This document shows positions 9,222 through 19,059 of a DNA stretch of 64,000 nt, piece by piece (position 1 is the stretch's first letter; every line of letters starts with the position of its first letter). Both the position numbers and the translations under genes were made by a program. Source of the stretch: Arenibacter certesii DSM 19833 (GTDB taxonomy: Bacteria > Bacteroidota > Bacteroidia > Flavobacteriales > Flavobacteriaceae); the NCBI RefSeq assembly GCF_000429545.1, contig NZ_AUCB01000012.1, forward strand, positions 62,001-126,000, given 5' to 3'. The notes beneath the pieces were generated by a model. The model searched no databases and was not told the origin of the DNA. It worked only from the letters and a program-made list of their open reading frames with translations.

Positions 9222-10754
9222 ATGAGCACCTCTAAAAAAGCTACATCGGCCCTTATTTCAGTATTCCATAAAGATGGCCTTGCACCCTTGGTAGAAAAGC
9301 TTAATGCATTGGGAATCACCATCTATTCTACTGGTGGTACAGAGAAATTTATCAAAGAATTAGGTATTGATGTAGTTCCCGTTGAGGACATTACAAGTTA
9401 CCCTTCCATTTTAGGAGGTAGGGTTAAAACCTTGCATCCAAAAGTATTTGGGGGAATCCTTAATCGCCAAGACAACCAAGGGGATCAGGATCAGCTTAAG
9501 GAATTTGGGATCCCTCAGTTAGATATTGTAATTGTGGATCTATATCCTTTTGAGAAAACGGTTGCTAGCGGTGCTTCTGAACAAGACATTATTGAAAAGA
9601 TAGATATAGGCGGTATTTCATTAATACGAGCGGCTGCCAAAAATTATAAGGACACGCTTTGTGTTTCCTCAATGGATGATTATGAGGAGGTACTGGAAAT
9701 AATGACGAATGGCAACGGAAGCACTACCTTGGAAGAGCGTAGGCGTTTTGCTACAAAATCTTTCAATGTTTCTTCCCATTACGATTCCGCGATCTTCAAT
9801 TATTTCAATAAAGATTTAAAAGAGCCTTCATTAAAATTAAGTGAAACAAATGGGCAAATCCTGCGATATGGTGAAAACCCACATCAAAAAGGATTTTTCT
9901 TTGGAGATTTTGATGCCCTGTTCCAAAAATTACACGGCAAAGAACTTTCCTACAATAACCTATTAGATGTAGATGCAGCAGTTAATTTAATTGAAGAGTT
10001 TAAACATGACGAGCCTACCTTTGCTATCTTAAAACACAACAACGCTTGTGGTCTTGCCTCTCGACCTACCATAAAACAAGCTTATTTAGATGCCTTGGCC
10101 GGGGACCCTGTTTCTGCTTTTGGTGGGGTTTTAATAAGCAACAAGGAAATTGACAAACCTACTGCGACAGAGATCCATACGCTTTTCTGTGAGGTGGTCA
10201 TTGCACCGAGCTATTCCGAAGAAGCATTGGAGATTTTAAAAGGGAAGAAGAACCGTATCTTATTAATACAAAAAGAAGTGGCATTACCAAGTACTACCGT
10301 AAGAACTTGTTTAAATGGTGTACTTTTACAAGATAAAGATGACAAGACGGACACCTTAGAGGACTTGACCAATGTTACAGAGAAAAATGCTTCCGATCAA
10401 GAATTAGAGGATTTAATATTTGCATCTAAATTATGTAAGCATACTAAAAGCAATACAATCGTCTTGGCCAAAAACAAGCAGTTGTGTGCAAGTGGAACTG
10501 GACAGACTTCTAGAGTAGACGCATTAAACCAAGCCATACACAAGGCTAAATCATTCAATTTCGACTTACAAGGAGCAGTAATGGCCAGTGATGCATTTTT
10601 TCCTTTTCCAGATTGTGTAGAAATTGCGCATAAAAGTGGTATTACGAGCGTTATACAACCGGGAGGGTCAATAAAAGACCAGTTGAGTATTGATTATTGT
10701 AATGAAAATGGGATTTCTATGGTAATGACGGGTACCCGCCATTTTAAACATTAA
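9222..10754 (+). CDS. purH: Bifunctional AICAR formyltransferase / IMP cyclohydrolase
   Basis: PurH catalyses the last two steps of purine synthesis: transfer of a formyl group from 10-formyl-THF to AICAR, then ring closure to IMP. The 510-residue length is normal. The N-terminal MGS-like IMP cyclohydrolase domain starts ALISVFHKDGL and contains STGGTEKFI. The C-terminal transformylase domain contains LRYGENPHQKG, KHNNACG and DAFFPFPD, with the usual ending MVMTGTRHFKH. It is monocistronic by spacing, with its own promoter element at 9180 and mreB starting 56 bases later behind another. Confidence 0.98.
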   Translation: MSTSKKATSALISVFHKDGLAPLVEKLNALGITIYSTGGTEKFIKELGIDVVPVEDITSYPSILGGRVKTLHPKVFGGILNRQDNQGDQDQLKEFGIPQLDIVIVDLYPFEKTVASGASEQDIIEKIDIGGISLIRAAAKNYKDTLCVSSMDDYEEVLEIMTNGNGSTTLEERRRFATKSFNVSSHYDSAIFNYFNKDLKEPSLKLSETNGQILRYGENPHQKGFFFGDFDALFQKLHGKELSYNNLLDVDAAVNLIEEFKHDEPTFAILKHNNACGLASRPTIKQAYLDALAGDPVSAFGGVLISNKEIDKPTATEIHTLFCEVVIAPSYSEEALEILKGKKNRILLIQKEVALPSTTVRTCLNGVLLQDKDDKTDTLEDLTNVTEKNASDQELEDLIFASKLCKHTKSNTIVLAKNKQLCASGTGQTSRVDALNQAIHKAKSFNFDLQGAVMASDAFFPFPDCVEIAHKSGITSVIQPGGSIKDQLSIDYCNENGISMVMTGTRHFKH

Positions 10755-10760
10755 TTTCCT

Positions 10761-10768
10761 TACTTTTG
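10761..10768 (+). promoter_or_regulatory. -7 element before mreB
   Basis: TACTTTTG matches TAnnTTTG and lies 42 bases upstream of the mreB ATG, just after purH ends. It probably drives the mreBCD-mrdA-rodA run. Confidence 0.5.
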
Positions 10769-10810
10769 ACGATAGAATTGACTTTTAATCCGAAAACAAA
10801 CAGCTAAAAA

Positions 10811-11839
10811 ATGGGATTTTTTGATTTCTTAACCGAGGAGATAGCGATAGATTTAGGAACCGCTAACACCCTGATTATTCACAATGACAAGGTTGCTGTG
10901 GACAGTCCCTCTATTGTTGCTAGGGACAGAATTACTGGCAAAATCATTGCGGTTGGGAAAGAAGCCAGTATGATGCAGGGGAAAACCCACGAAAATATTA
11001 AGACCATTAGGCCGTTAAAGGATGGAGTAATAGCGGATTTTGATGCCTCTGAAAAGATGATCAGTATGTTTATAAAAAACATACCCGCACTAAAGAAAAA
11101 GTGGTTTCCGCCCGCATTACGGATGGTAATCTGTATCCCTTCCGGAATAACGGAGGTAGAAATGAGAGCGGTAAAAGAATCTGCAGAGCGTGTAAATGGC
11201 AAGGAAGTATATCTTATTCACGAACCTATGGCAGCAGCTATAGGTATTGGATTGGATATTATGCAACCCAAGGGAAATATGATTGTGGATATAGGTGGGG
11301 GAACTACCGAGATTGCCGTAATTGCTCTTGGAGGAATTGTTTGTGATAAATCTGTTAAAATTGCGGGTGACGTATTTACTAATGATATTATCTATTATAT
11401 GCGTACGCAGCATAACTTATATGTTGGAGAGAGCACTGCAGAAAACATAAAGATTACTATTGGATCTGCAACGGAAGACTTACAATCACCTCCAGATGAA
11501 ATGTCTGTTCAGGGTAGAGACCTTCTCACCGGGAAACCAAAACAAGTATCTGTTTCTTATAGGGAAATAGCCAAAGCTTTGGACAAATCCATTTTAAGAG
11601 TAGAAGATGCTGTAATGGAAACCTTATCACAAACACCCCCAGAATTGGCAGCGGATATTTATAACACAGGAATTTATTTAGCAGGGGGCGGATCTATGCT
11701 AAGGGGCCTAGATAGACGTTTATCACAAAAAACTGACTTACCTGTATATATTGCAGAGGACCCATTAAGAGCTGTAGTAAGAGGCACCGGAATTGCTTTA
11801 AAGAATTTAGACCGCTACAAAAGCATTTTAATTAAGTAA
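10811..11839 (+). CDS. mreB: Rod shape-determining protein MreB
   Basis: MreB is the bacterial actin homologue. It forms membrane-associated filaments that guide side-wall peptidoglycan synthesis. The 342-residue protein has the phosphate-1 motif DLGTANTLI (about 14-22), the phosphate-2 motif VDIGGGTTEIAV and the adenosine motif YLAGGGSML. It is the first of five same-strand cell-elongation genes (mreB, mreC, mreD, PBP2, rodA). A 112-base gap to mreC holds no gene. Confidence 0.98.
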   Translation: MGFFDFLTEEIAIDLGTANTLIIHNDKVAVDSPSIVARDRITGKIIAVGKEASMMQGKTHENIKTIRPLKDGVIADFDASEKMISMFIKNIPALKKKWFPPALRMVICIPSGITEVEMRAVKESAERVNGKEVYLIHEPMAAAIGIGLDIMQPKGNMIVDIGGGTTEIAVIALGGIVCDKSVKIAGDVFTNDIIYYMRTQHNLYVGESTAENIKITIGSATEDLQSPPDEMSVQGRDLLTGKPKQVSVSYREIAKALDKSILRVEDAVMETLSQTPPELAADIYNTGIYLAGGGSMLRGLDRRLSQKTDLPVYIAEDPLRAVVRGTGIALKNLDRYKSILIK

Positions 11840-11951
11840 ATTTAAGATAAAGCATTTTCGGGATCATCCTATTGAACTGGTAGAAGCAACCAGACCTTAA
11901 TCCTTAAATTGACCTATTAAAAATGAAGGTTCAATAATTTAATTCAAGTAC

Positions 11952-12767
11952 ATGCAGCAGATTATTAATTTTATATTAAAATATAAAAACTTCTTGCTCT
12001 ATGTATTGTTAATGATCATTGCGCTAACATTTACCATCAGGGCACAGTCCTATCACCATTCCAAGTTTTTTAATTCGGCAAACTGGCTTACCGGTAATCT
12101 TTACGAATCTACAAACAGCGTTTCTACCTTTTTTAGCTTAGGCATAGAGAACAAAAAACTGGTAGAAGAAAACAAGCGGTTACGCCATCAACTATTCAAT
12201 CAGAAAAAAGACCCTGCAGTTTTATTAGATTCTACCAAAATTAATTATGAGGTACTATCCGGTCAGGTAATAAAAAATAGTTATTCTCTCCCGAGAAACT
12301 ATATCACCTTAGATAAAGGTAGTTCTGATGGGCTGGAGATAGATATGGGCGTCATTACCGCAGATGGAATTTTAGGTATAGTAGAACATACCTCCAAGAA
12401 TTTCTCTTTAGTACAGAGCATCTTAAACGTAAAGTCTAGGATTAATGCCAAAATAAAGAACACCAATCATTATGGCTCCTTAACCTGGGATACTGAAGAT
12501 TACCGTACCGCTCAATTGAACGATATAGAACGATTGGTACCCTTGAGTATTGGTGACACCATTGTTACTGGAGCAAGTTCAAGTATTTTTCCGGAAAACA
12601 TACCTATTGGAGTCATCGAGAACTTTGAAATTACCACTGCACAAAGTTCTTACCACATAGATGTTAGACTATTTAATGACATGACCACTGTAAAGAATGT
12701 GTATATCATAAAAAATACACAGCGTAAAGAGATTATTGAATTAGAATCCAAGATCCGTAATGACTAG
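11952..12767 (+). CDS. mreC: Rod shape-determining protein MreC
   Basis: The 271-residue protein has one N-terminal membrane helix (about 12-29), then a coiled-coil (about 64-85, ENKKLVEENKRLRHQL) and a periplasmic beta-rich domain with GSSDGLEIDMGVITADGILG, typical of MreC. MreC dimers in the periplasm contact PBP2 and activate it. It overlaps mreD by 8 bases, so translation is coupled. Confidence 0.95.
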   Translation: MQQIINFILKYKNFLLYVLLMIIALTFTIRAQSYHHSKFFNSANWLTGNLYESTNSVSTFFSLGIENKKLVEENKRLRHQLFNQKKDPAVLLDSTKINYEVLSGQVIKNSYSLPRNYITLDKGSSDGLEIDMGVITADGILGIVEHTSKNFSLVQSILNVKSRINAKIKNTNHYGSLTWDTEDYRTAQLNDIERLVPLSIGDTIVTGASSSIFPENIPIGVIENFEITTAQSSYHIDVRLFNDMTTVKNVYIIKNTQRKEIIELESKIRND

Positions 12768-13269
12768 CAATAGCACATTTATTATTGTTATTAGATTTAT
12801 ACTATTAATTTTAGTGCAGGTATTGGTATTCAATAATCTGAATTTTTTCGGATATATAAACCCCATGGTCTATATTCTATTTCTCTACTGGTATCCCATC
12901 AATGATCAACGGTTTTTCTTTATATTATTAAGTTTTCTATTAGGGCTAATGGTAGATTGGTTTTCAGACACTATGGCTATACATGCGGCAGCAACAGTAA
13001 CCATAGCTTATCTAAGACCAACAATAATGCGTTTCTGTTTTGGCGCCAACCTAGAATTCCAAAATTTCCGGATAGCCAATGCTACCCAAGCACAACAAAT
13101 AGTATTTCTTGTATTGCTAATTATTATACATCATTTGGTATTCTTTACCCTAGAAATTTTCAGTTTTGGAAATACTCTGCTAATTTTGAAAAAAGTACTT
13201 TTCACTAGTATGGCTACCATATTGCTGAGCCTACTTTTGAAGACACTTTTTAGCGTTAAAAAACAATGA
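12760..13269 (+). CDS. mreD: Rod shape-determining protein MreD
   Basis: The 169-residue protein is almost wholly hydrophobic, with about five membrane segments, and fits MreD in size and position. The FYWYPI-like stretch (FLYWYPINDQR) and GLMVDWFSDT are similar to other flavobacterial MreD proteins. Family similarity is low, so the call rests partly on gene order. It overlaps mreC at its start and the PBP2 gene by 4 bases at its end. Confidence 0.9.
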   Translation: MTSNSTFIIVIRFILLILVQVLVFNNLNFFGYINPMVYILFLYWYPINDQRFFFILLSFLLGLMVDWFSDTMAIHAAATVTIAYLRPTIMRFCFGANLEFQNFRIANATQAQQIVFLVLLIIIHHLVFFTLEIFSFGNTLLILKKVLFTSMATILLSLLLKTLFSVKKQ

Positions 13270-15134
13270 GAAAAATACTGTTATCCTCAATAATCTTATT
13301 GGCGGGATTAACTTTTATAGCCAGATTATCCTATCTGCAAATATTTAGTTTCTCCCCTAACCAGATATTGGAAGATCCGGCCATTAAAGCGGTCTATGAC
13401 TACCCGGAAAGAGGATATATCTATGACAGAAACGGTGAGTTATTGGTAGCCAACCAACCCGCCTATGATGTTATGGTGATTCCGGGCGAGGTTAAATCAC
13501 TGGATACCCTAGAATTTTGTGGCCTTCTGGGAATTGAAAAAGAACACTTTCTTGAGCAACTGAGCAAGGCTCGAGTATATTCCCCAAGACTCCCATCGGT
13601 ATTGGTACCTCAACTCTCCAAGGAAGACTATGGTCGACTACAAGAGAAAATGAGACGATTTGATGGTTTTTACATTCAAAAACGATCGTTGCGCTACTAC
13701 GATACCGAAAGCGGCGCAAATGTCCTAGGTTACATAAGTGAGGTAAATCCATGGGATGTTGCTAAAAACCCATCCTATGCCGCTGGAGAATTAAAGGGCA
13801 CCACCGGTATAGAAAAGGAATACGAAGAAGTCTTACGGGGACAAAAAGGGGTTAAATACATACAGAAAGACCGTTTTAATAGAGACATTGGTCCCTATAA
13901 AGATGGAGCTTTGGATACGCTTCCAGTACAAGGACAAGAAATTACGGTTACCATAGATAAGATTCTGCAAGAGTATGGAGAGAAATTAATGGTAGGTAAA
14001 CATGGGGGCATAGTGGCTTTAGAACCTAGTACAGGTGAAATACTAGCCTTAATTTCCGGCCCTAGTTATGACCCCTCAATTTTAGTTGGCCGAGAAAGAT
14101 CTAAAAACTATAGTAAATTACATTACGACAGCATTACTAAACCCACCTTTGATCGCTCCTTGCTAGCTTCACAATCTCCAGGCTCCCCTTTTAAAACTTT
14201 AAATGCACTTGTGGGACTACAAGAAGGAGCCATTGATACAGAAACAACTATTCAATGTTTTAACGGATTCTTTGTTGGTAGAAGAAAACGAGGTTGCCAT
14301 TGTGGAGGCGGTCTCCGAAATTTACATTCCGGTCTTTACCGATCGTGTAACGCGTTTTCTGCTGGTGTTTTCCGGAGATTTTATGACAAGTTCAACACCA
14401 CTGGTGAAGCTCAGGATGCTTGGGAAAAACACATGAAAAGTTTTGGCCTTGGCACTTTTCTAGGATATGACCTACCTATCGGAAGACCAGGTAGAATTCC
14501 AAGTCGAGAATATTACGATAGGGTATATGGCGCCAATAGATGGGCATCTACTTATATTATATCAAATTCCATTGGACAGGGAGAGGTAGAAACTACTCCA
14601 ATCCAATTAGCAAATATGACCGCAGCAATAGCAAATAGAGGTCATTATTTTACCCCTCACGTGATTAAAAAAATTGGTGATGAAGAAATTTCTATTCCAA
14701 AATTCACTGAAGCAAAACATACTACCATAGACAAGCGCCATTTTGAACCAGTAGTACAAGCTATGGCAGAGGTATATAAAATGGGAACCGCTAGGTGGTT
14801 ACAAGTAAAAGACTTAGACATAGCAGGAAAAACCGGCACAGTAGAAAACTTCACCAGAATTAATGGAGTACGAACCCAGTTAACGGACAATTCCGTTTTT
14901 GTAGCGTTTGCTCCCGTGAACAATCCTAAAATTGCCATAGCGGTATATGTAGAGAATGGTTATTTTGGAAGTAGATATGCTGGACATATTGCCACACTAA
15001 TGATCGAAAAATACCTAAAAGGTGAGATTACCAGAACAGATTTGGAGAAAAGAATGCTAGAGAAAACATTGGAACACGAATATGCCAAACCCTATAGTGG
15101 GCAACCTTTTAAAATAAACGAACGTGCCTGGTAA
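13266..15134 (+). CDS. mrdA: Penicillin-binding protein 2 (elongation transpeptidase)
   Basis: PBP2 is the DD-transpeptidase that crosslinks new side-wall peptidoglycan with RodA. The 622-residue protein has an N-terminal membrane anchor (about 4-24), a dimerisation domain opening YPERGYIYDRNGELL (about 46-60) and a transpeptidase domain. All three active-site motifs are present: SPFK with nucleophile Ser307, SCN at 360-362 and KTGT at 522-525. The Cys-containing segment GCHCGGGLRNLHSG just before SCN is usual in flavobacterial PBP2. It overlaps rodA by 11 bases. Confidence 0.97.
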   Translation: MRKILLSSIILLAGLTFIARLSYLQIFSFSPNQILEDPAIKAVYDYPERGYIYDRNGELLVANQPAYDVMVIPGEVKSLDTLEFCGLLGIEKEHFLEQLSKARVYSPRLPSVLVPQLSKEDYGRLQEKMRRFDGFYIQKRSLRYYDTESGANVLGYISEVNPWDVAKNPSYAAGELKGTTGIEKEYEEVLRGQKGVKYIQKDRFNRDIGPYKDGALDTLPVQGQEITVTIDKILQEYGEKLMVGKHGGIVALEPSTGEILALISGPSYDPSILVGRERSKNYSKLHYDSITKPTFDRSLLASQSPGSPFKTLNALVGLQEGAIDTETTIQCFNGFFVGRRKRGCHCGGGLRNLHSGLYRSCNAFSAGVFRRFYDKFNTTGEAQDAWEKHMKSFGLGTFLGYDLPIGRPGRIPSREYYDRVYGANRWASTYIISNSIGQGEVETTPIQLANMTAAIANRGHYFTPHVIKKIGDEEISIPKFTEAKHTTIDKRHFEPVVQAMAEVYKMGTARWLQVKDLDIAGKTGTVENFTRINGVRTQLTDNSVFVAFAPVNNPKIAIAVYVENGYFGSRYAGHIATLMIEKYLKGEITRTDLEKRMLEKTLEHEYAKPYSGQPFKINERAW

Positions 15135-16407
15135 AAGTACCCTTAAACGTCTGGATTGGATCTGTGTATTCTTTTACATCTGTCTAGTCTTCATGGGCTG
15201 GATCAATATCTATTCTACTGCATTTGACGAGAACAATCCCTCCATCTTTAATTTTGCAGCACTTTACGGCAAACAATTGTTCTTTGTTGGTGCAAGTATA
15301 TTAACAATAGTGATCATACTAGGTTTGGAAGCAAACTTTTATGAACGTTTTGCCACCCTATTTTACTTAATTTCATTGGTACTTCTTTTAGGGTTATACC
15401 CCTGTGGAAGAACTATTAACGGAGCAACCGCTTGGTACGATTTAGGCTTCTTTAACCTACAGCCTGCAGAACTTGCAAAGATGACCACTGCATTGGCATT
15501 GGCTAAATATTTGAATGATATACAGACCGATATTAAACGCTTCAAAGATCAACTCTATGCTTTGGGCATCATCATAGTTCCTTCCATCCTAATCCTTTTA
15601 CAACCCGACCCCGGAAGTGCCCTAACCTTCTTTTTCTTAATTTTTGTAATTTTTAGAGAGGGTCTGCCTCTGTATTACTTAGGCCTAGGAGTAACGGTAA
15701 TTGTTATTTTCATCACTACCCTAATGTTTGGCACTATTTGGCTGGCCATAGGATTAGGACTCGCCTTAGGACTATTTATACTTCTTAAGAAGCCCTCATT
15801 TAGGATTTCTATATTACCCATATCATTAAGTTATATTGCGATAATAGTTTTCTCCCTTTCTGTTGATTTTGTTTATGATTCCGTTTTACAACAACACCAC
15901 CGAGATAGATTTAGCTTGTGGTTACGGCTGGAAAAAGATCCGAAAAAAATGGCTGAAATTCAGAAAACCATTGGATATAACACCCACCAGTCTGAAAAAG
16001 CCATTGAATCTGGAGGTTTTTCGGGTAAAGGCTTTATGCAAGGAACACGAACCAAAGGAAACTTTGTACCCGAACAACACACAGATTATATCTTTAGTAC
16101 TGTTGGGGAGGAATGGGGATTTTTAGGGACTGCAAGCGTGGTTATAATTTTCACCCTACTACTACTTCGGTTGGCCTTTTTAGCGGAACGCCAAAAGAAC
16201 CCCTTTAGCCGAATGTATGGTTATGGCGTGATCTGCATTCTTTTTATCCATTATTTTATTAACGTAGGAATGGTGATAGGAATTTTACCCACAATAGGAA
16301 TCCCACTTCCCTTTTTTAGTTATGGCGGATCTGGACTGGTATTTTTCAGCGCATTGCTTTTTATCTTCCTTAAATTGGACGCTAATAGGATGAACGAATT
16401 AGGTTAG
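15124..16407 (+). CDS. rodA: Rod shape peptidoglycan glycosyltransferase RodA
   Basis: RodA is the SEDS-family enzyme that polymerises lipid II during elongation, paired with PBP2. The 427-residue polytopic protein contains family motifs FNLQPAELAK (early), LQPDPGSAL (middle) and the late block containing GIPLPFFSYGGSGL. The start is a GTG at 15124 inside the end of the PBP2 gene (11-base overlap). It ends the elongation operon and meets a minus-strand nuclease gene tail to tail with a 4-base overlap. Confidence 0.97.
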   Translation: MPGKSTLKRLDWICVFFYICLVFMGWINIYSTAFDENNPSIFNFAALYGKQLFFVGASILTIVIILGLEANFYERFATLFYLISLVLLLGLYPCGRTINGATAWYDLGFFNLQPAELAKMTTALALAKYLNDIQTDIKRFKDQLYALGIIIVPSILILLQPDPGSALTFFFLIFVIFREGLPLYYLGLGVTVIVIFITTLMFGTIWLAIGLGLALGLFILLKKPSFRISILPISLSYIAIIVFSLSVDFVYDSVLQQHHRDRFSLWLRLEKDPKKMAEIQKTIGYNTHQSEKAIESGGFSGKGFMQGTRTKGNFVPEQHTDYIFSTVGEEWGFLGTASVVIIFTLLLLRLAFLAERQKNPFSRMYGYGVICILFIHYFINVGMVIGILPTIGIPLPFFSYGGSGLVFFSALLFIFLKLDANRMNELG

Positions 16408-17216
16408 AACCTCCAGCCTTTTGTGTTTACTTCAGATTCCAATTTCTCTTGTATCTCATATGGCAAACCCTGAAAAAAATCGATACTCGTTAACTTCTCT
16501 ATTTGATCTACGGTAACTACAAAATCTTTTAAATTTGCATCCAACTTCTTATGGGGAATTAAGAAAGCTATTATTTTTAGGTCCTTCCCCTCTCCCTTTG
16601 CCACAATTTTATAAAAATATTTTGGGACGGCCACATCCTCTTTCCCTATTGTGGGCAGATCCTCTGATAAAACACCTGCTGTAATAATTACCAATGGCCC
16701 CTCCCTTTTTGCCCAGCTTCTTATTTGCTGCTCTAATCTATTCCAAATTCCCCCATTAAAATCGCCTATTTGAGGACTAATATTACTGGTATAAAAAGTC
16801 TCGTTATAAGCTTCCTCTGAAAACCTTCTATCCCCTGCCGGACATAAATGTCCCCGTTCATACCCAGATCCCTTATAATTCCTCCAATCTGCAGATGTTG
16901 TTTTCACTTTAGGATCCTGAATGAAATAAGGTCTTTTTCTGTCATCATATGTTAAATGGGATTTATCTATAAGATAAGCTACCCACTCTGCCTGTTCATG
17001 TTCTTCGCTGTAGGAGAACATATAATGATTATGTTGCACTAAAGCACCGGTGGTAGAACTGGGCCAATAATCCTTTGGGACCAAGGTCTGCGTCCCTGCG
17101 TAAGAAGGTGAAGAAACGGTAGTTGGCGTGTAATAATTATCAAACCACCAAAATACCACTATACAAAGGACCATTAAAGCAGTATAAATAATCTTATTTT
17201 TCCTATTTTTATTCAT
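16404..17216 (-). CDS. DNA/RNA non-specific endonuclease (beta-beta-alpha metal type)
   Basis: The 270-residue protein has an N-terminal membrane segment (about 9-25), so it is exported and either anchored or secreted. The catalytic block is YERGHLCPAGDR with His123 as general base; the common form is DRGH, and an ERGH variant is used here. Asn residues in FYTSNISPQ and GGIWNRLE supply Mg binding. It would degrade extracellular or periplasmic nucleic acid for nutrition or biofilm control. The gene stands alone, convergent with rodA. A possible partner is comEC for DNA handling, but nothing links them here. Confidence 0.9.
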   Translation of the reverse strand: MNKNRKNKIIYTALMVLCIVVFWWFDNYYTPTTVSSPSYAGTQTLVPKDYWPSSTTGALVQHNHYMFSYSEEHEQAEWVAYLIDKSHLTYDDRKRPYFIQDPKVKTTSADWRNYKGSGYERGHLCPAGDRRFSEEAYNETFYTSNISPQIGDFNGGIWNRLEQQIRSWAKREGPLVIITAGVLSEDLPTIGKEDVAVPKYFYKIVAKGEGKDLKIIAFLIPHKKLDANLKDFVVTVDQIEKLTSIDFFQGLPYEIQEKLESEVNTKGWRF

Positions 17217-17391
17217 ATGTCAAATATAAATGAAAACACTAGAATAGGCACTAGCACAAAATGTAAGCCTTATGGTGTTTATACGACTATTAGTAGACGG
17301 ATATAAATGAGTAGCCAGTATCTGTGAAAAGCTAACTCCGGATCATATAGCGGGGTATTATACTTAAAAATCTAAAGAAAGACGATATACT

Positions 17392-17853
17392 ATGTTAACA
17401 TGGAAAGATATTATAAGTTTTAGTGCAAAAGGAAATCCTACCCCAGATAAAAGAGTGGAAAAAAGTGAGGAAGAATGGAAAAACCTACTTACTCCGGAAC
17501 AATATAGGATTACAAGAAACAAAGGCACGGAGGCGCCACATAGCGGAGCACATTGCACCTCTTACGATGAGGGCGAATACGGGTGCATCTGTTGTGGAAC
17601 ACCTTTGTTTGATTCAACAATTAAGTTTAACTCCGGCACAGGATGGCCCAGTTTCACGCAACCTATAAAAGAAAATGCAGTTAAATACCACAAAGATACA
17701 TCCTATGGAATGGTAAGAGTTGAAGCAATGTGCAATACCTGTGATGCCCATCTAGGCCATGTGTTTCCAGATGGCCCAGAGCCAAGTGGCTTAAGATATT
17801 GCATTAATTCAGAATCCATGAAATTAATTAAGGAAGGAGTAACCAATGAATAG
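17392..17853 (+). CDS. msrB: Peptide methionine-(R)-sulfoxide reductase MsrB
   Basis: MsrB repairs Met-R-sulfoxide in proteins. The 153-residue protein has two zinc CxxC pairs (Cys65/Cys68 in GCICCG and Cys114/Cys117 in CNTCDAHLGH) and the catalytic Cys137 in RYCINSESM. GTGWPSF is also conserved. No signal peptide is seen, so it acts in the cytosol. It overlaps msrA by 8 bases, which couples repair of both sulfoxide epimers. Confidence 0.97.
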   Translation: MLTWKDIISFSAKGNPTPDKRVEKSEEEWKNLLTPEQYRITRNKGTEAPHSGAHCTSYDEGEYGCICCGTPLFDSTIKFNSGTGWPSFTQPIKENAVKYHKDTSYGMVRVEAMCNTCDAHLGHVFPDGPEPSGLRYCINSESMKLIKEGVTNE

Positions 17854-18397
17854 TAAGGATATGGAATTAGCCACATTTGGAGGAGGATGCTTTTGGTGTG
17901 TTGAAGCAGTATTTCAAGAAGTAGAGGGAGTAGATAAAGTGATCTCGGGTTACACTGGTGGCAATGCCCCGGGAAAACCTACCTATAGGGAGGTTTGCTC
18001 TGGTTTAACAGGACATGCCGAAGTAGTACAGGTAACCTTTGATCCAGAGATAATCTCGTATGAAGATATCCTGACTATTTTTATGACAACCCATGATCCC
18101 ACTACGCTTAACCGCCAAGGGGCAGATGTGGGAACACAATACAGATCGGCAATCTATTACCACAACGATAAACAAAAGGAGATTGCTAAGGCAGTAAAGC
18201 AAAAAATATCCGCTTACTATCCACAACCAATAGTGACGGAAACAAGCCCACTTTCTATCTTTTATGAGGCCGAGGAAGACCATCAGGATTATTATAGAAA
18301 TAATAAAGCACAGGGGTATTGTAGGGCCGTGATTTCTCCCAAATTGGCAAAATTGCGCCAGCTACATGCCAATAAATTGAAAAAAGAAAACACCTAG
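17846..18397 (+). CDS. msrA: Peptide methionine-(S)-sulfoxide reductase MsrA
   Basis: MsrA reduces Met-S-sulfoxide in proteins. The 183-residue protein carries the catalytic motif GCFWC with Cys15 as nucleophile, the substrate loop SGYTGG, and HAEVVQVTFDP and GTQYRSAIYY blocks. It is cytosolic and translationally coupled to msrB. A weak hairpin overlapping its stop codon may end the transcript. Confidence 0.97.
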   Translation: MNSKDMELATFGGGCFWCVEAVFQEVEGVDKVISGYTGGNAPGKPTYREVCSGLTGHAEVVQVTFDPEIISYEDILTIFMTTHDPTTLNRQGADVGTQYRSAIYYHNDKQKEIAKAVKQKISAYYPQPIVTETSPLSIFYEAEEDHQDYYRNNKAQGYCRAVISPKLAKLRQLHANKLKKENT

Positions 18398-18416
18398 AGA
18401 AGCTAGTGTTTTATCT
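18389..18416 (+). terminator. Weak hairpin terminator after msrA
   Basis: AACACCTAG (18389-18397, including the msrA stop) pairs imperfectly with CTAGTGTT (18403-18410) and is followed by TTATCTATTTG. One bulged base makes it weak. Confidence 0.35.
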
Positions 18417-18567
18417 ATTTGTTATTCGCTACTTCTCCACAGTATAATTAACTTGCTTTCATCGGGAAATGGGACAGTCAGGAAGAGAAAAACATTAATG
18501 ACCTTGAACTGCATAACTTATTGAATAAAATGGGGAAATTATTCCATAATAGGAAAGGAGAATAGCT

Positions 18568-19059
18568 ATGGAGCAAAAACCATGGGAAAAACCTGGTCTT
18601 TTTACCGCAACGGAACTGGAAGTTACGCAATGGATAGATGCTAATGGATGTGCAACAGATCCCATATTATTGTCAGATTATAAAGATAAATTTAAGGTAA
18701 TATATTGTTACCAGTACTGGTGCAAAGGATGCCAAACAAGAGGTTTTCCTTCTCTTTAAAAATGATCAATGAAAATCAGCACAGGAACGATATCCTATTT
18801 TTGGCCATTCAGACTGTTTTTGAAGGACATAAAGAAAATACCTATGATACATTGGTAGCAACGCAAAAAGAATATGGATTAAAAATCCCATTTGGCCACG
18901 ATGCTGGTGATGCTAGCACTAATAATATCTCAAAAATAATGATCAATTATCGCACCATGGGCACTCCTTGGTTTATCTTAATAAATGAAGAAGACAGAGT
19001 GGTTTTTTCAGATTTCATCTAAATGTTAATTAAAGGATACTATAAAAAAATCATTATGA
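18568..19059 (+). pseudogene. Frameshifted thioredoxin-like (TlpA/AhpC-type) gene
   Basis: The frame opening at 18568 (after a strong AGGAAAGGAG ribosome site) encodes a redox fold with WCKGCQ and stops at 18759. The family sequence resumes one frame back from about 18756 (LKMINENQHRNDILFLAIQT) and continues through IPFGHD and RTMGTPW to a stop at 19022. A second -1 shift at about 19013 would give DFHLNVN, and a third at about 19030 gives LKDTIKKSL and a TGA at 19057. That TGA overlaps the next gene's ATG as ATGA. All three are apparent single-base losses in T/A runs. The phase of TTTAAAA does not suit programmed frameshifting, because a TAA lies in the zero frame. It is either a decayed gene or a local sequence error. 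Confidence 0.75.

Noticed and set aside
11101-11413. Extra ORFs inside mreB on both strands
   Set aside because: They are out-of-frame readings of mreB.
18751-18765. Programmed -1 frameshift in the thioredoxin-like gene
   Set aside because: The T/A heptamer is out of phase and a zero-frame TAA follows CTT directly; two further shifts are needed downstream.
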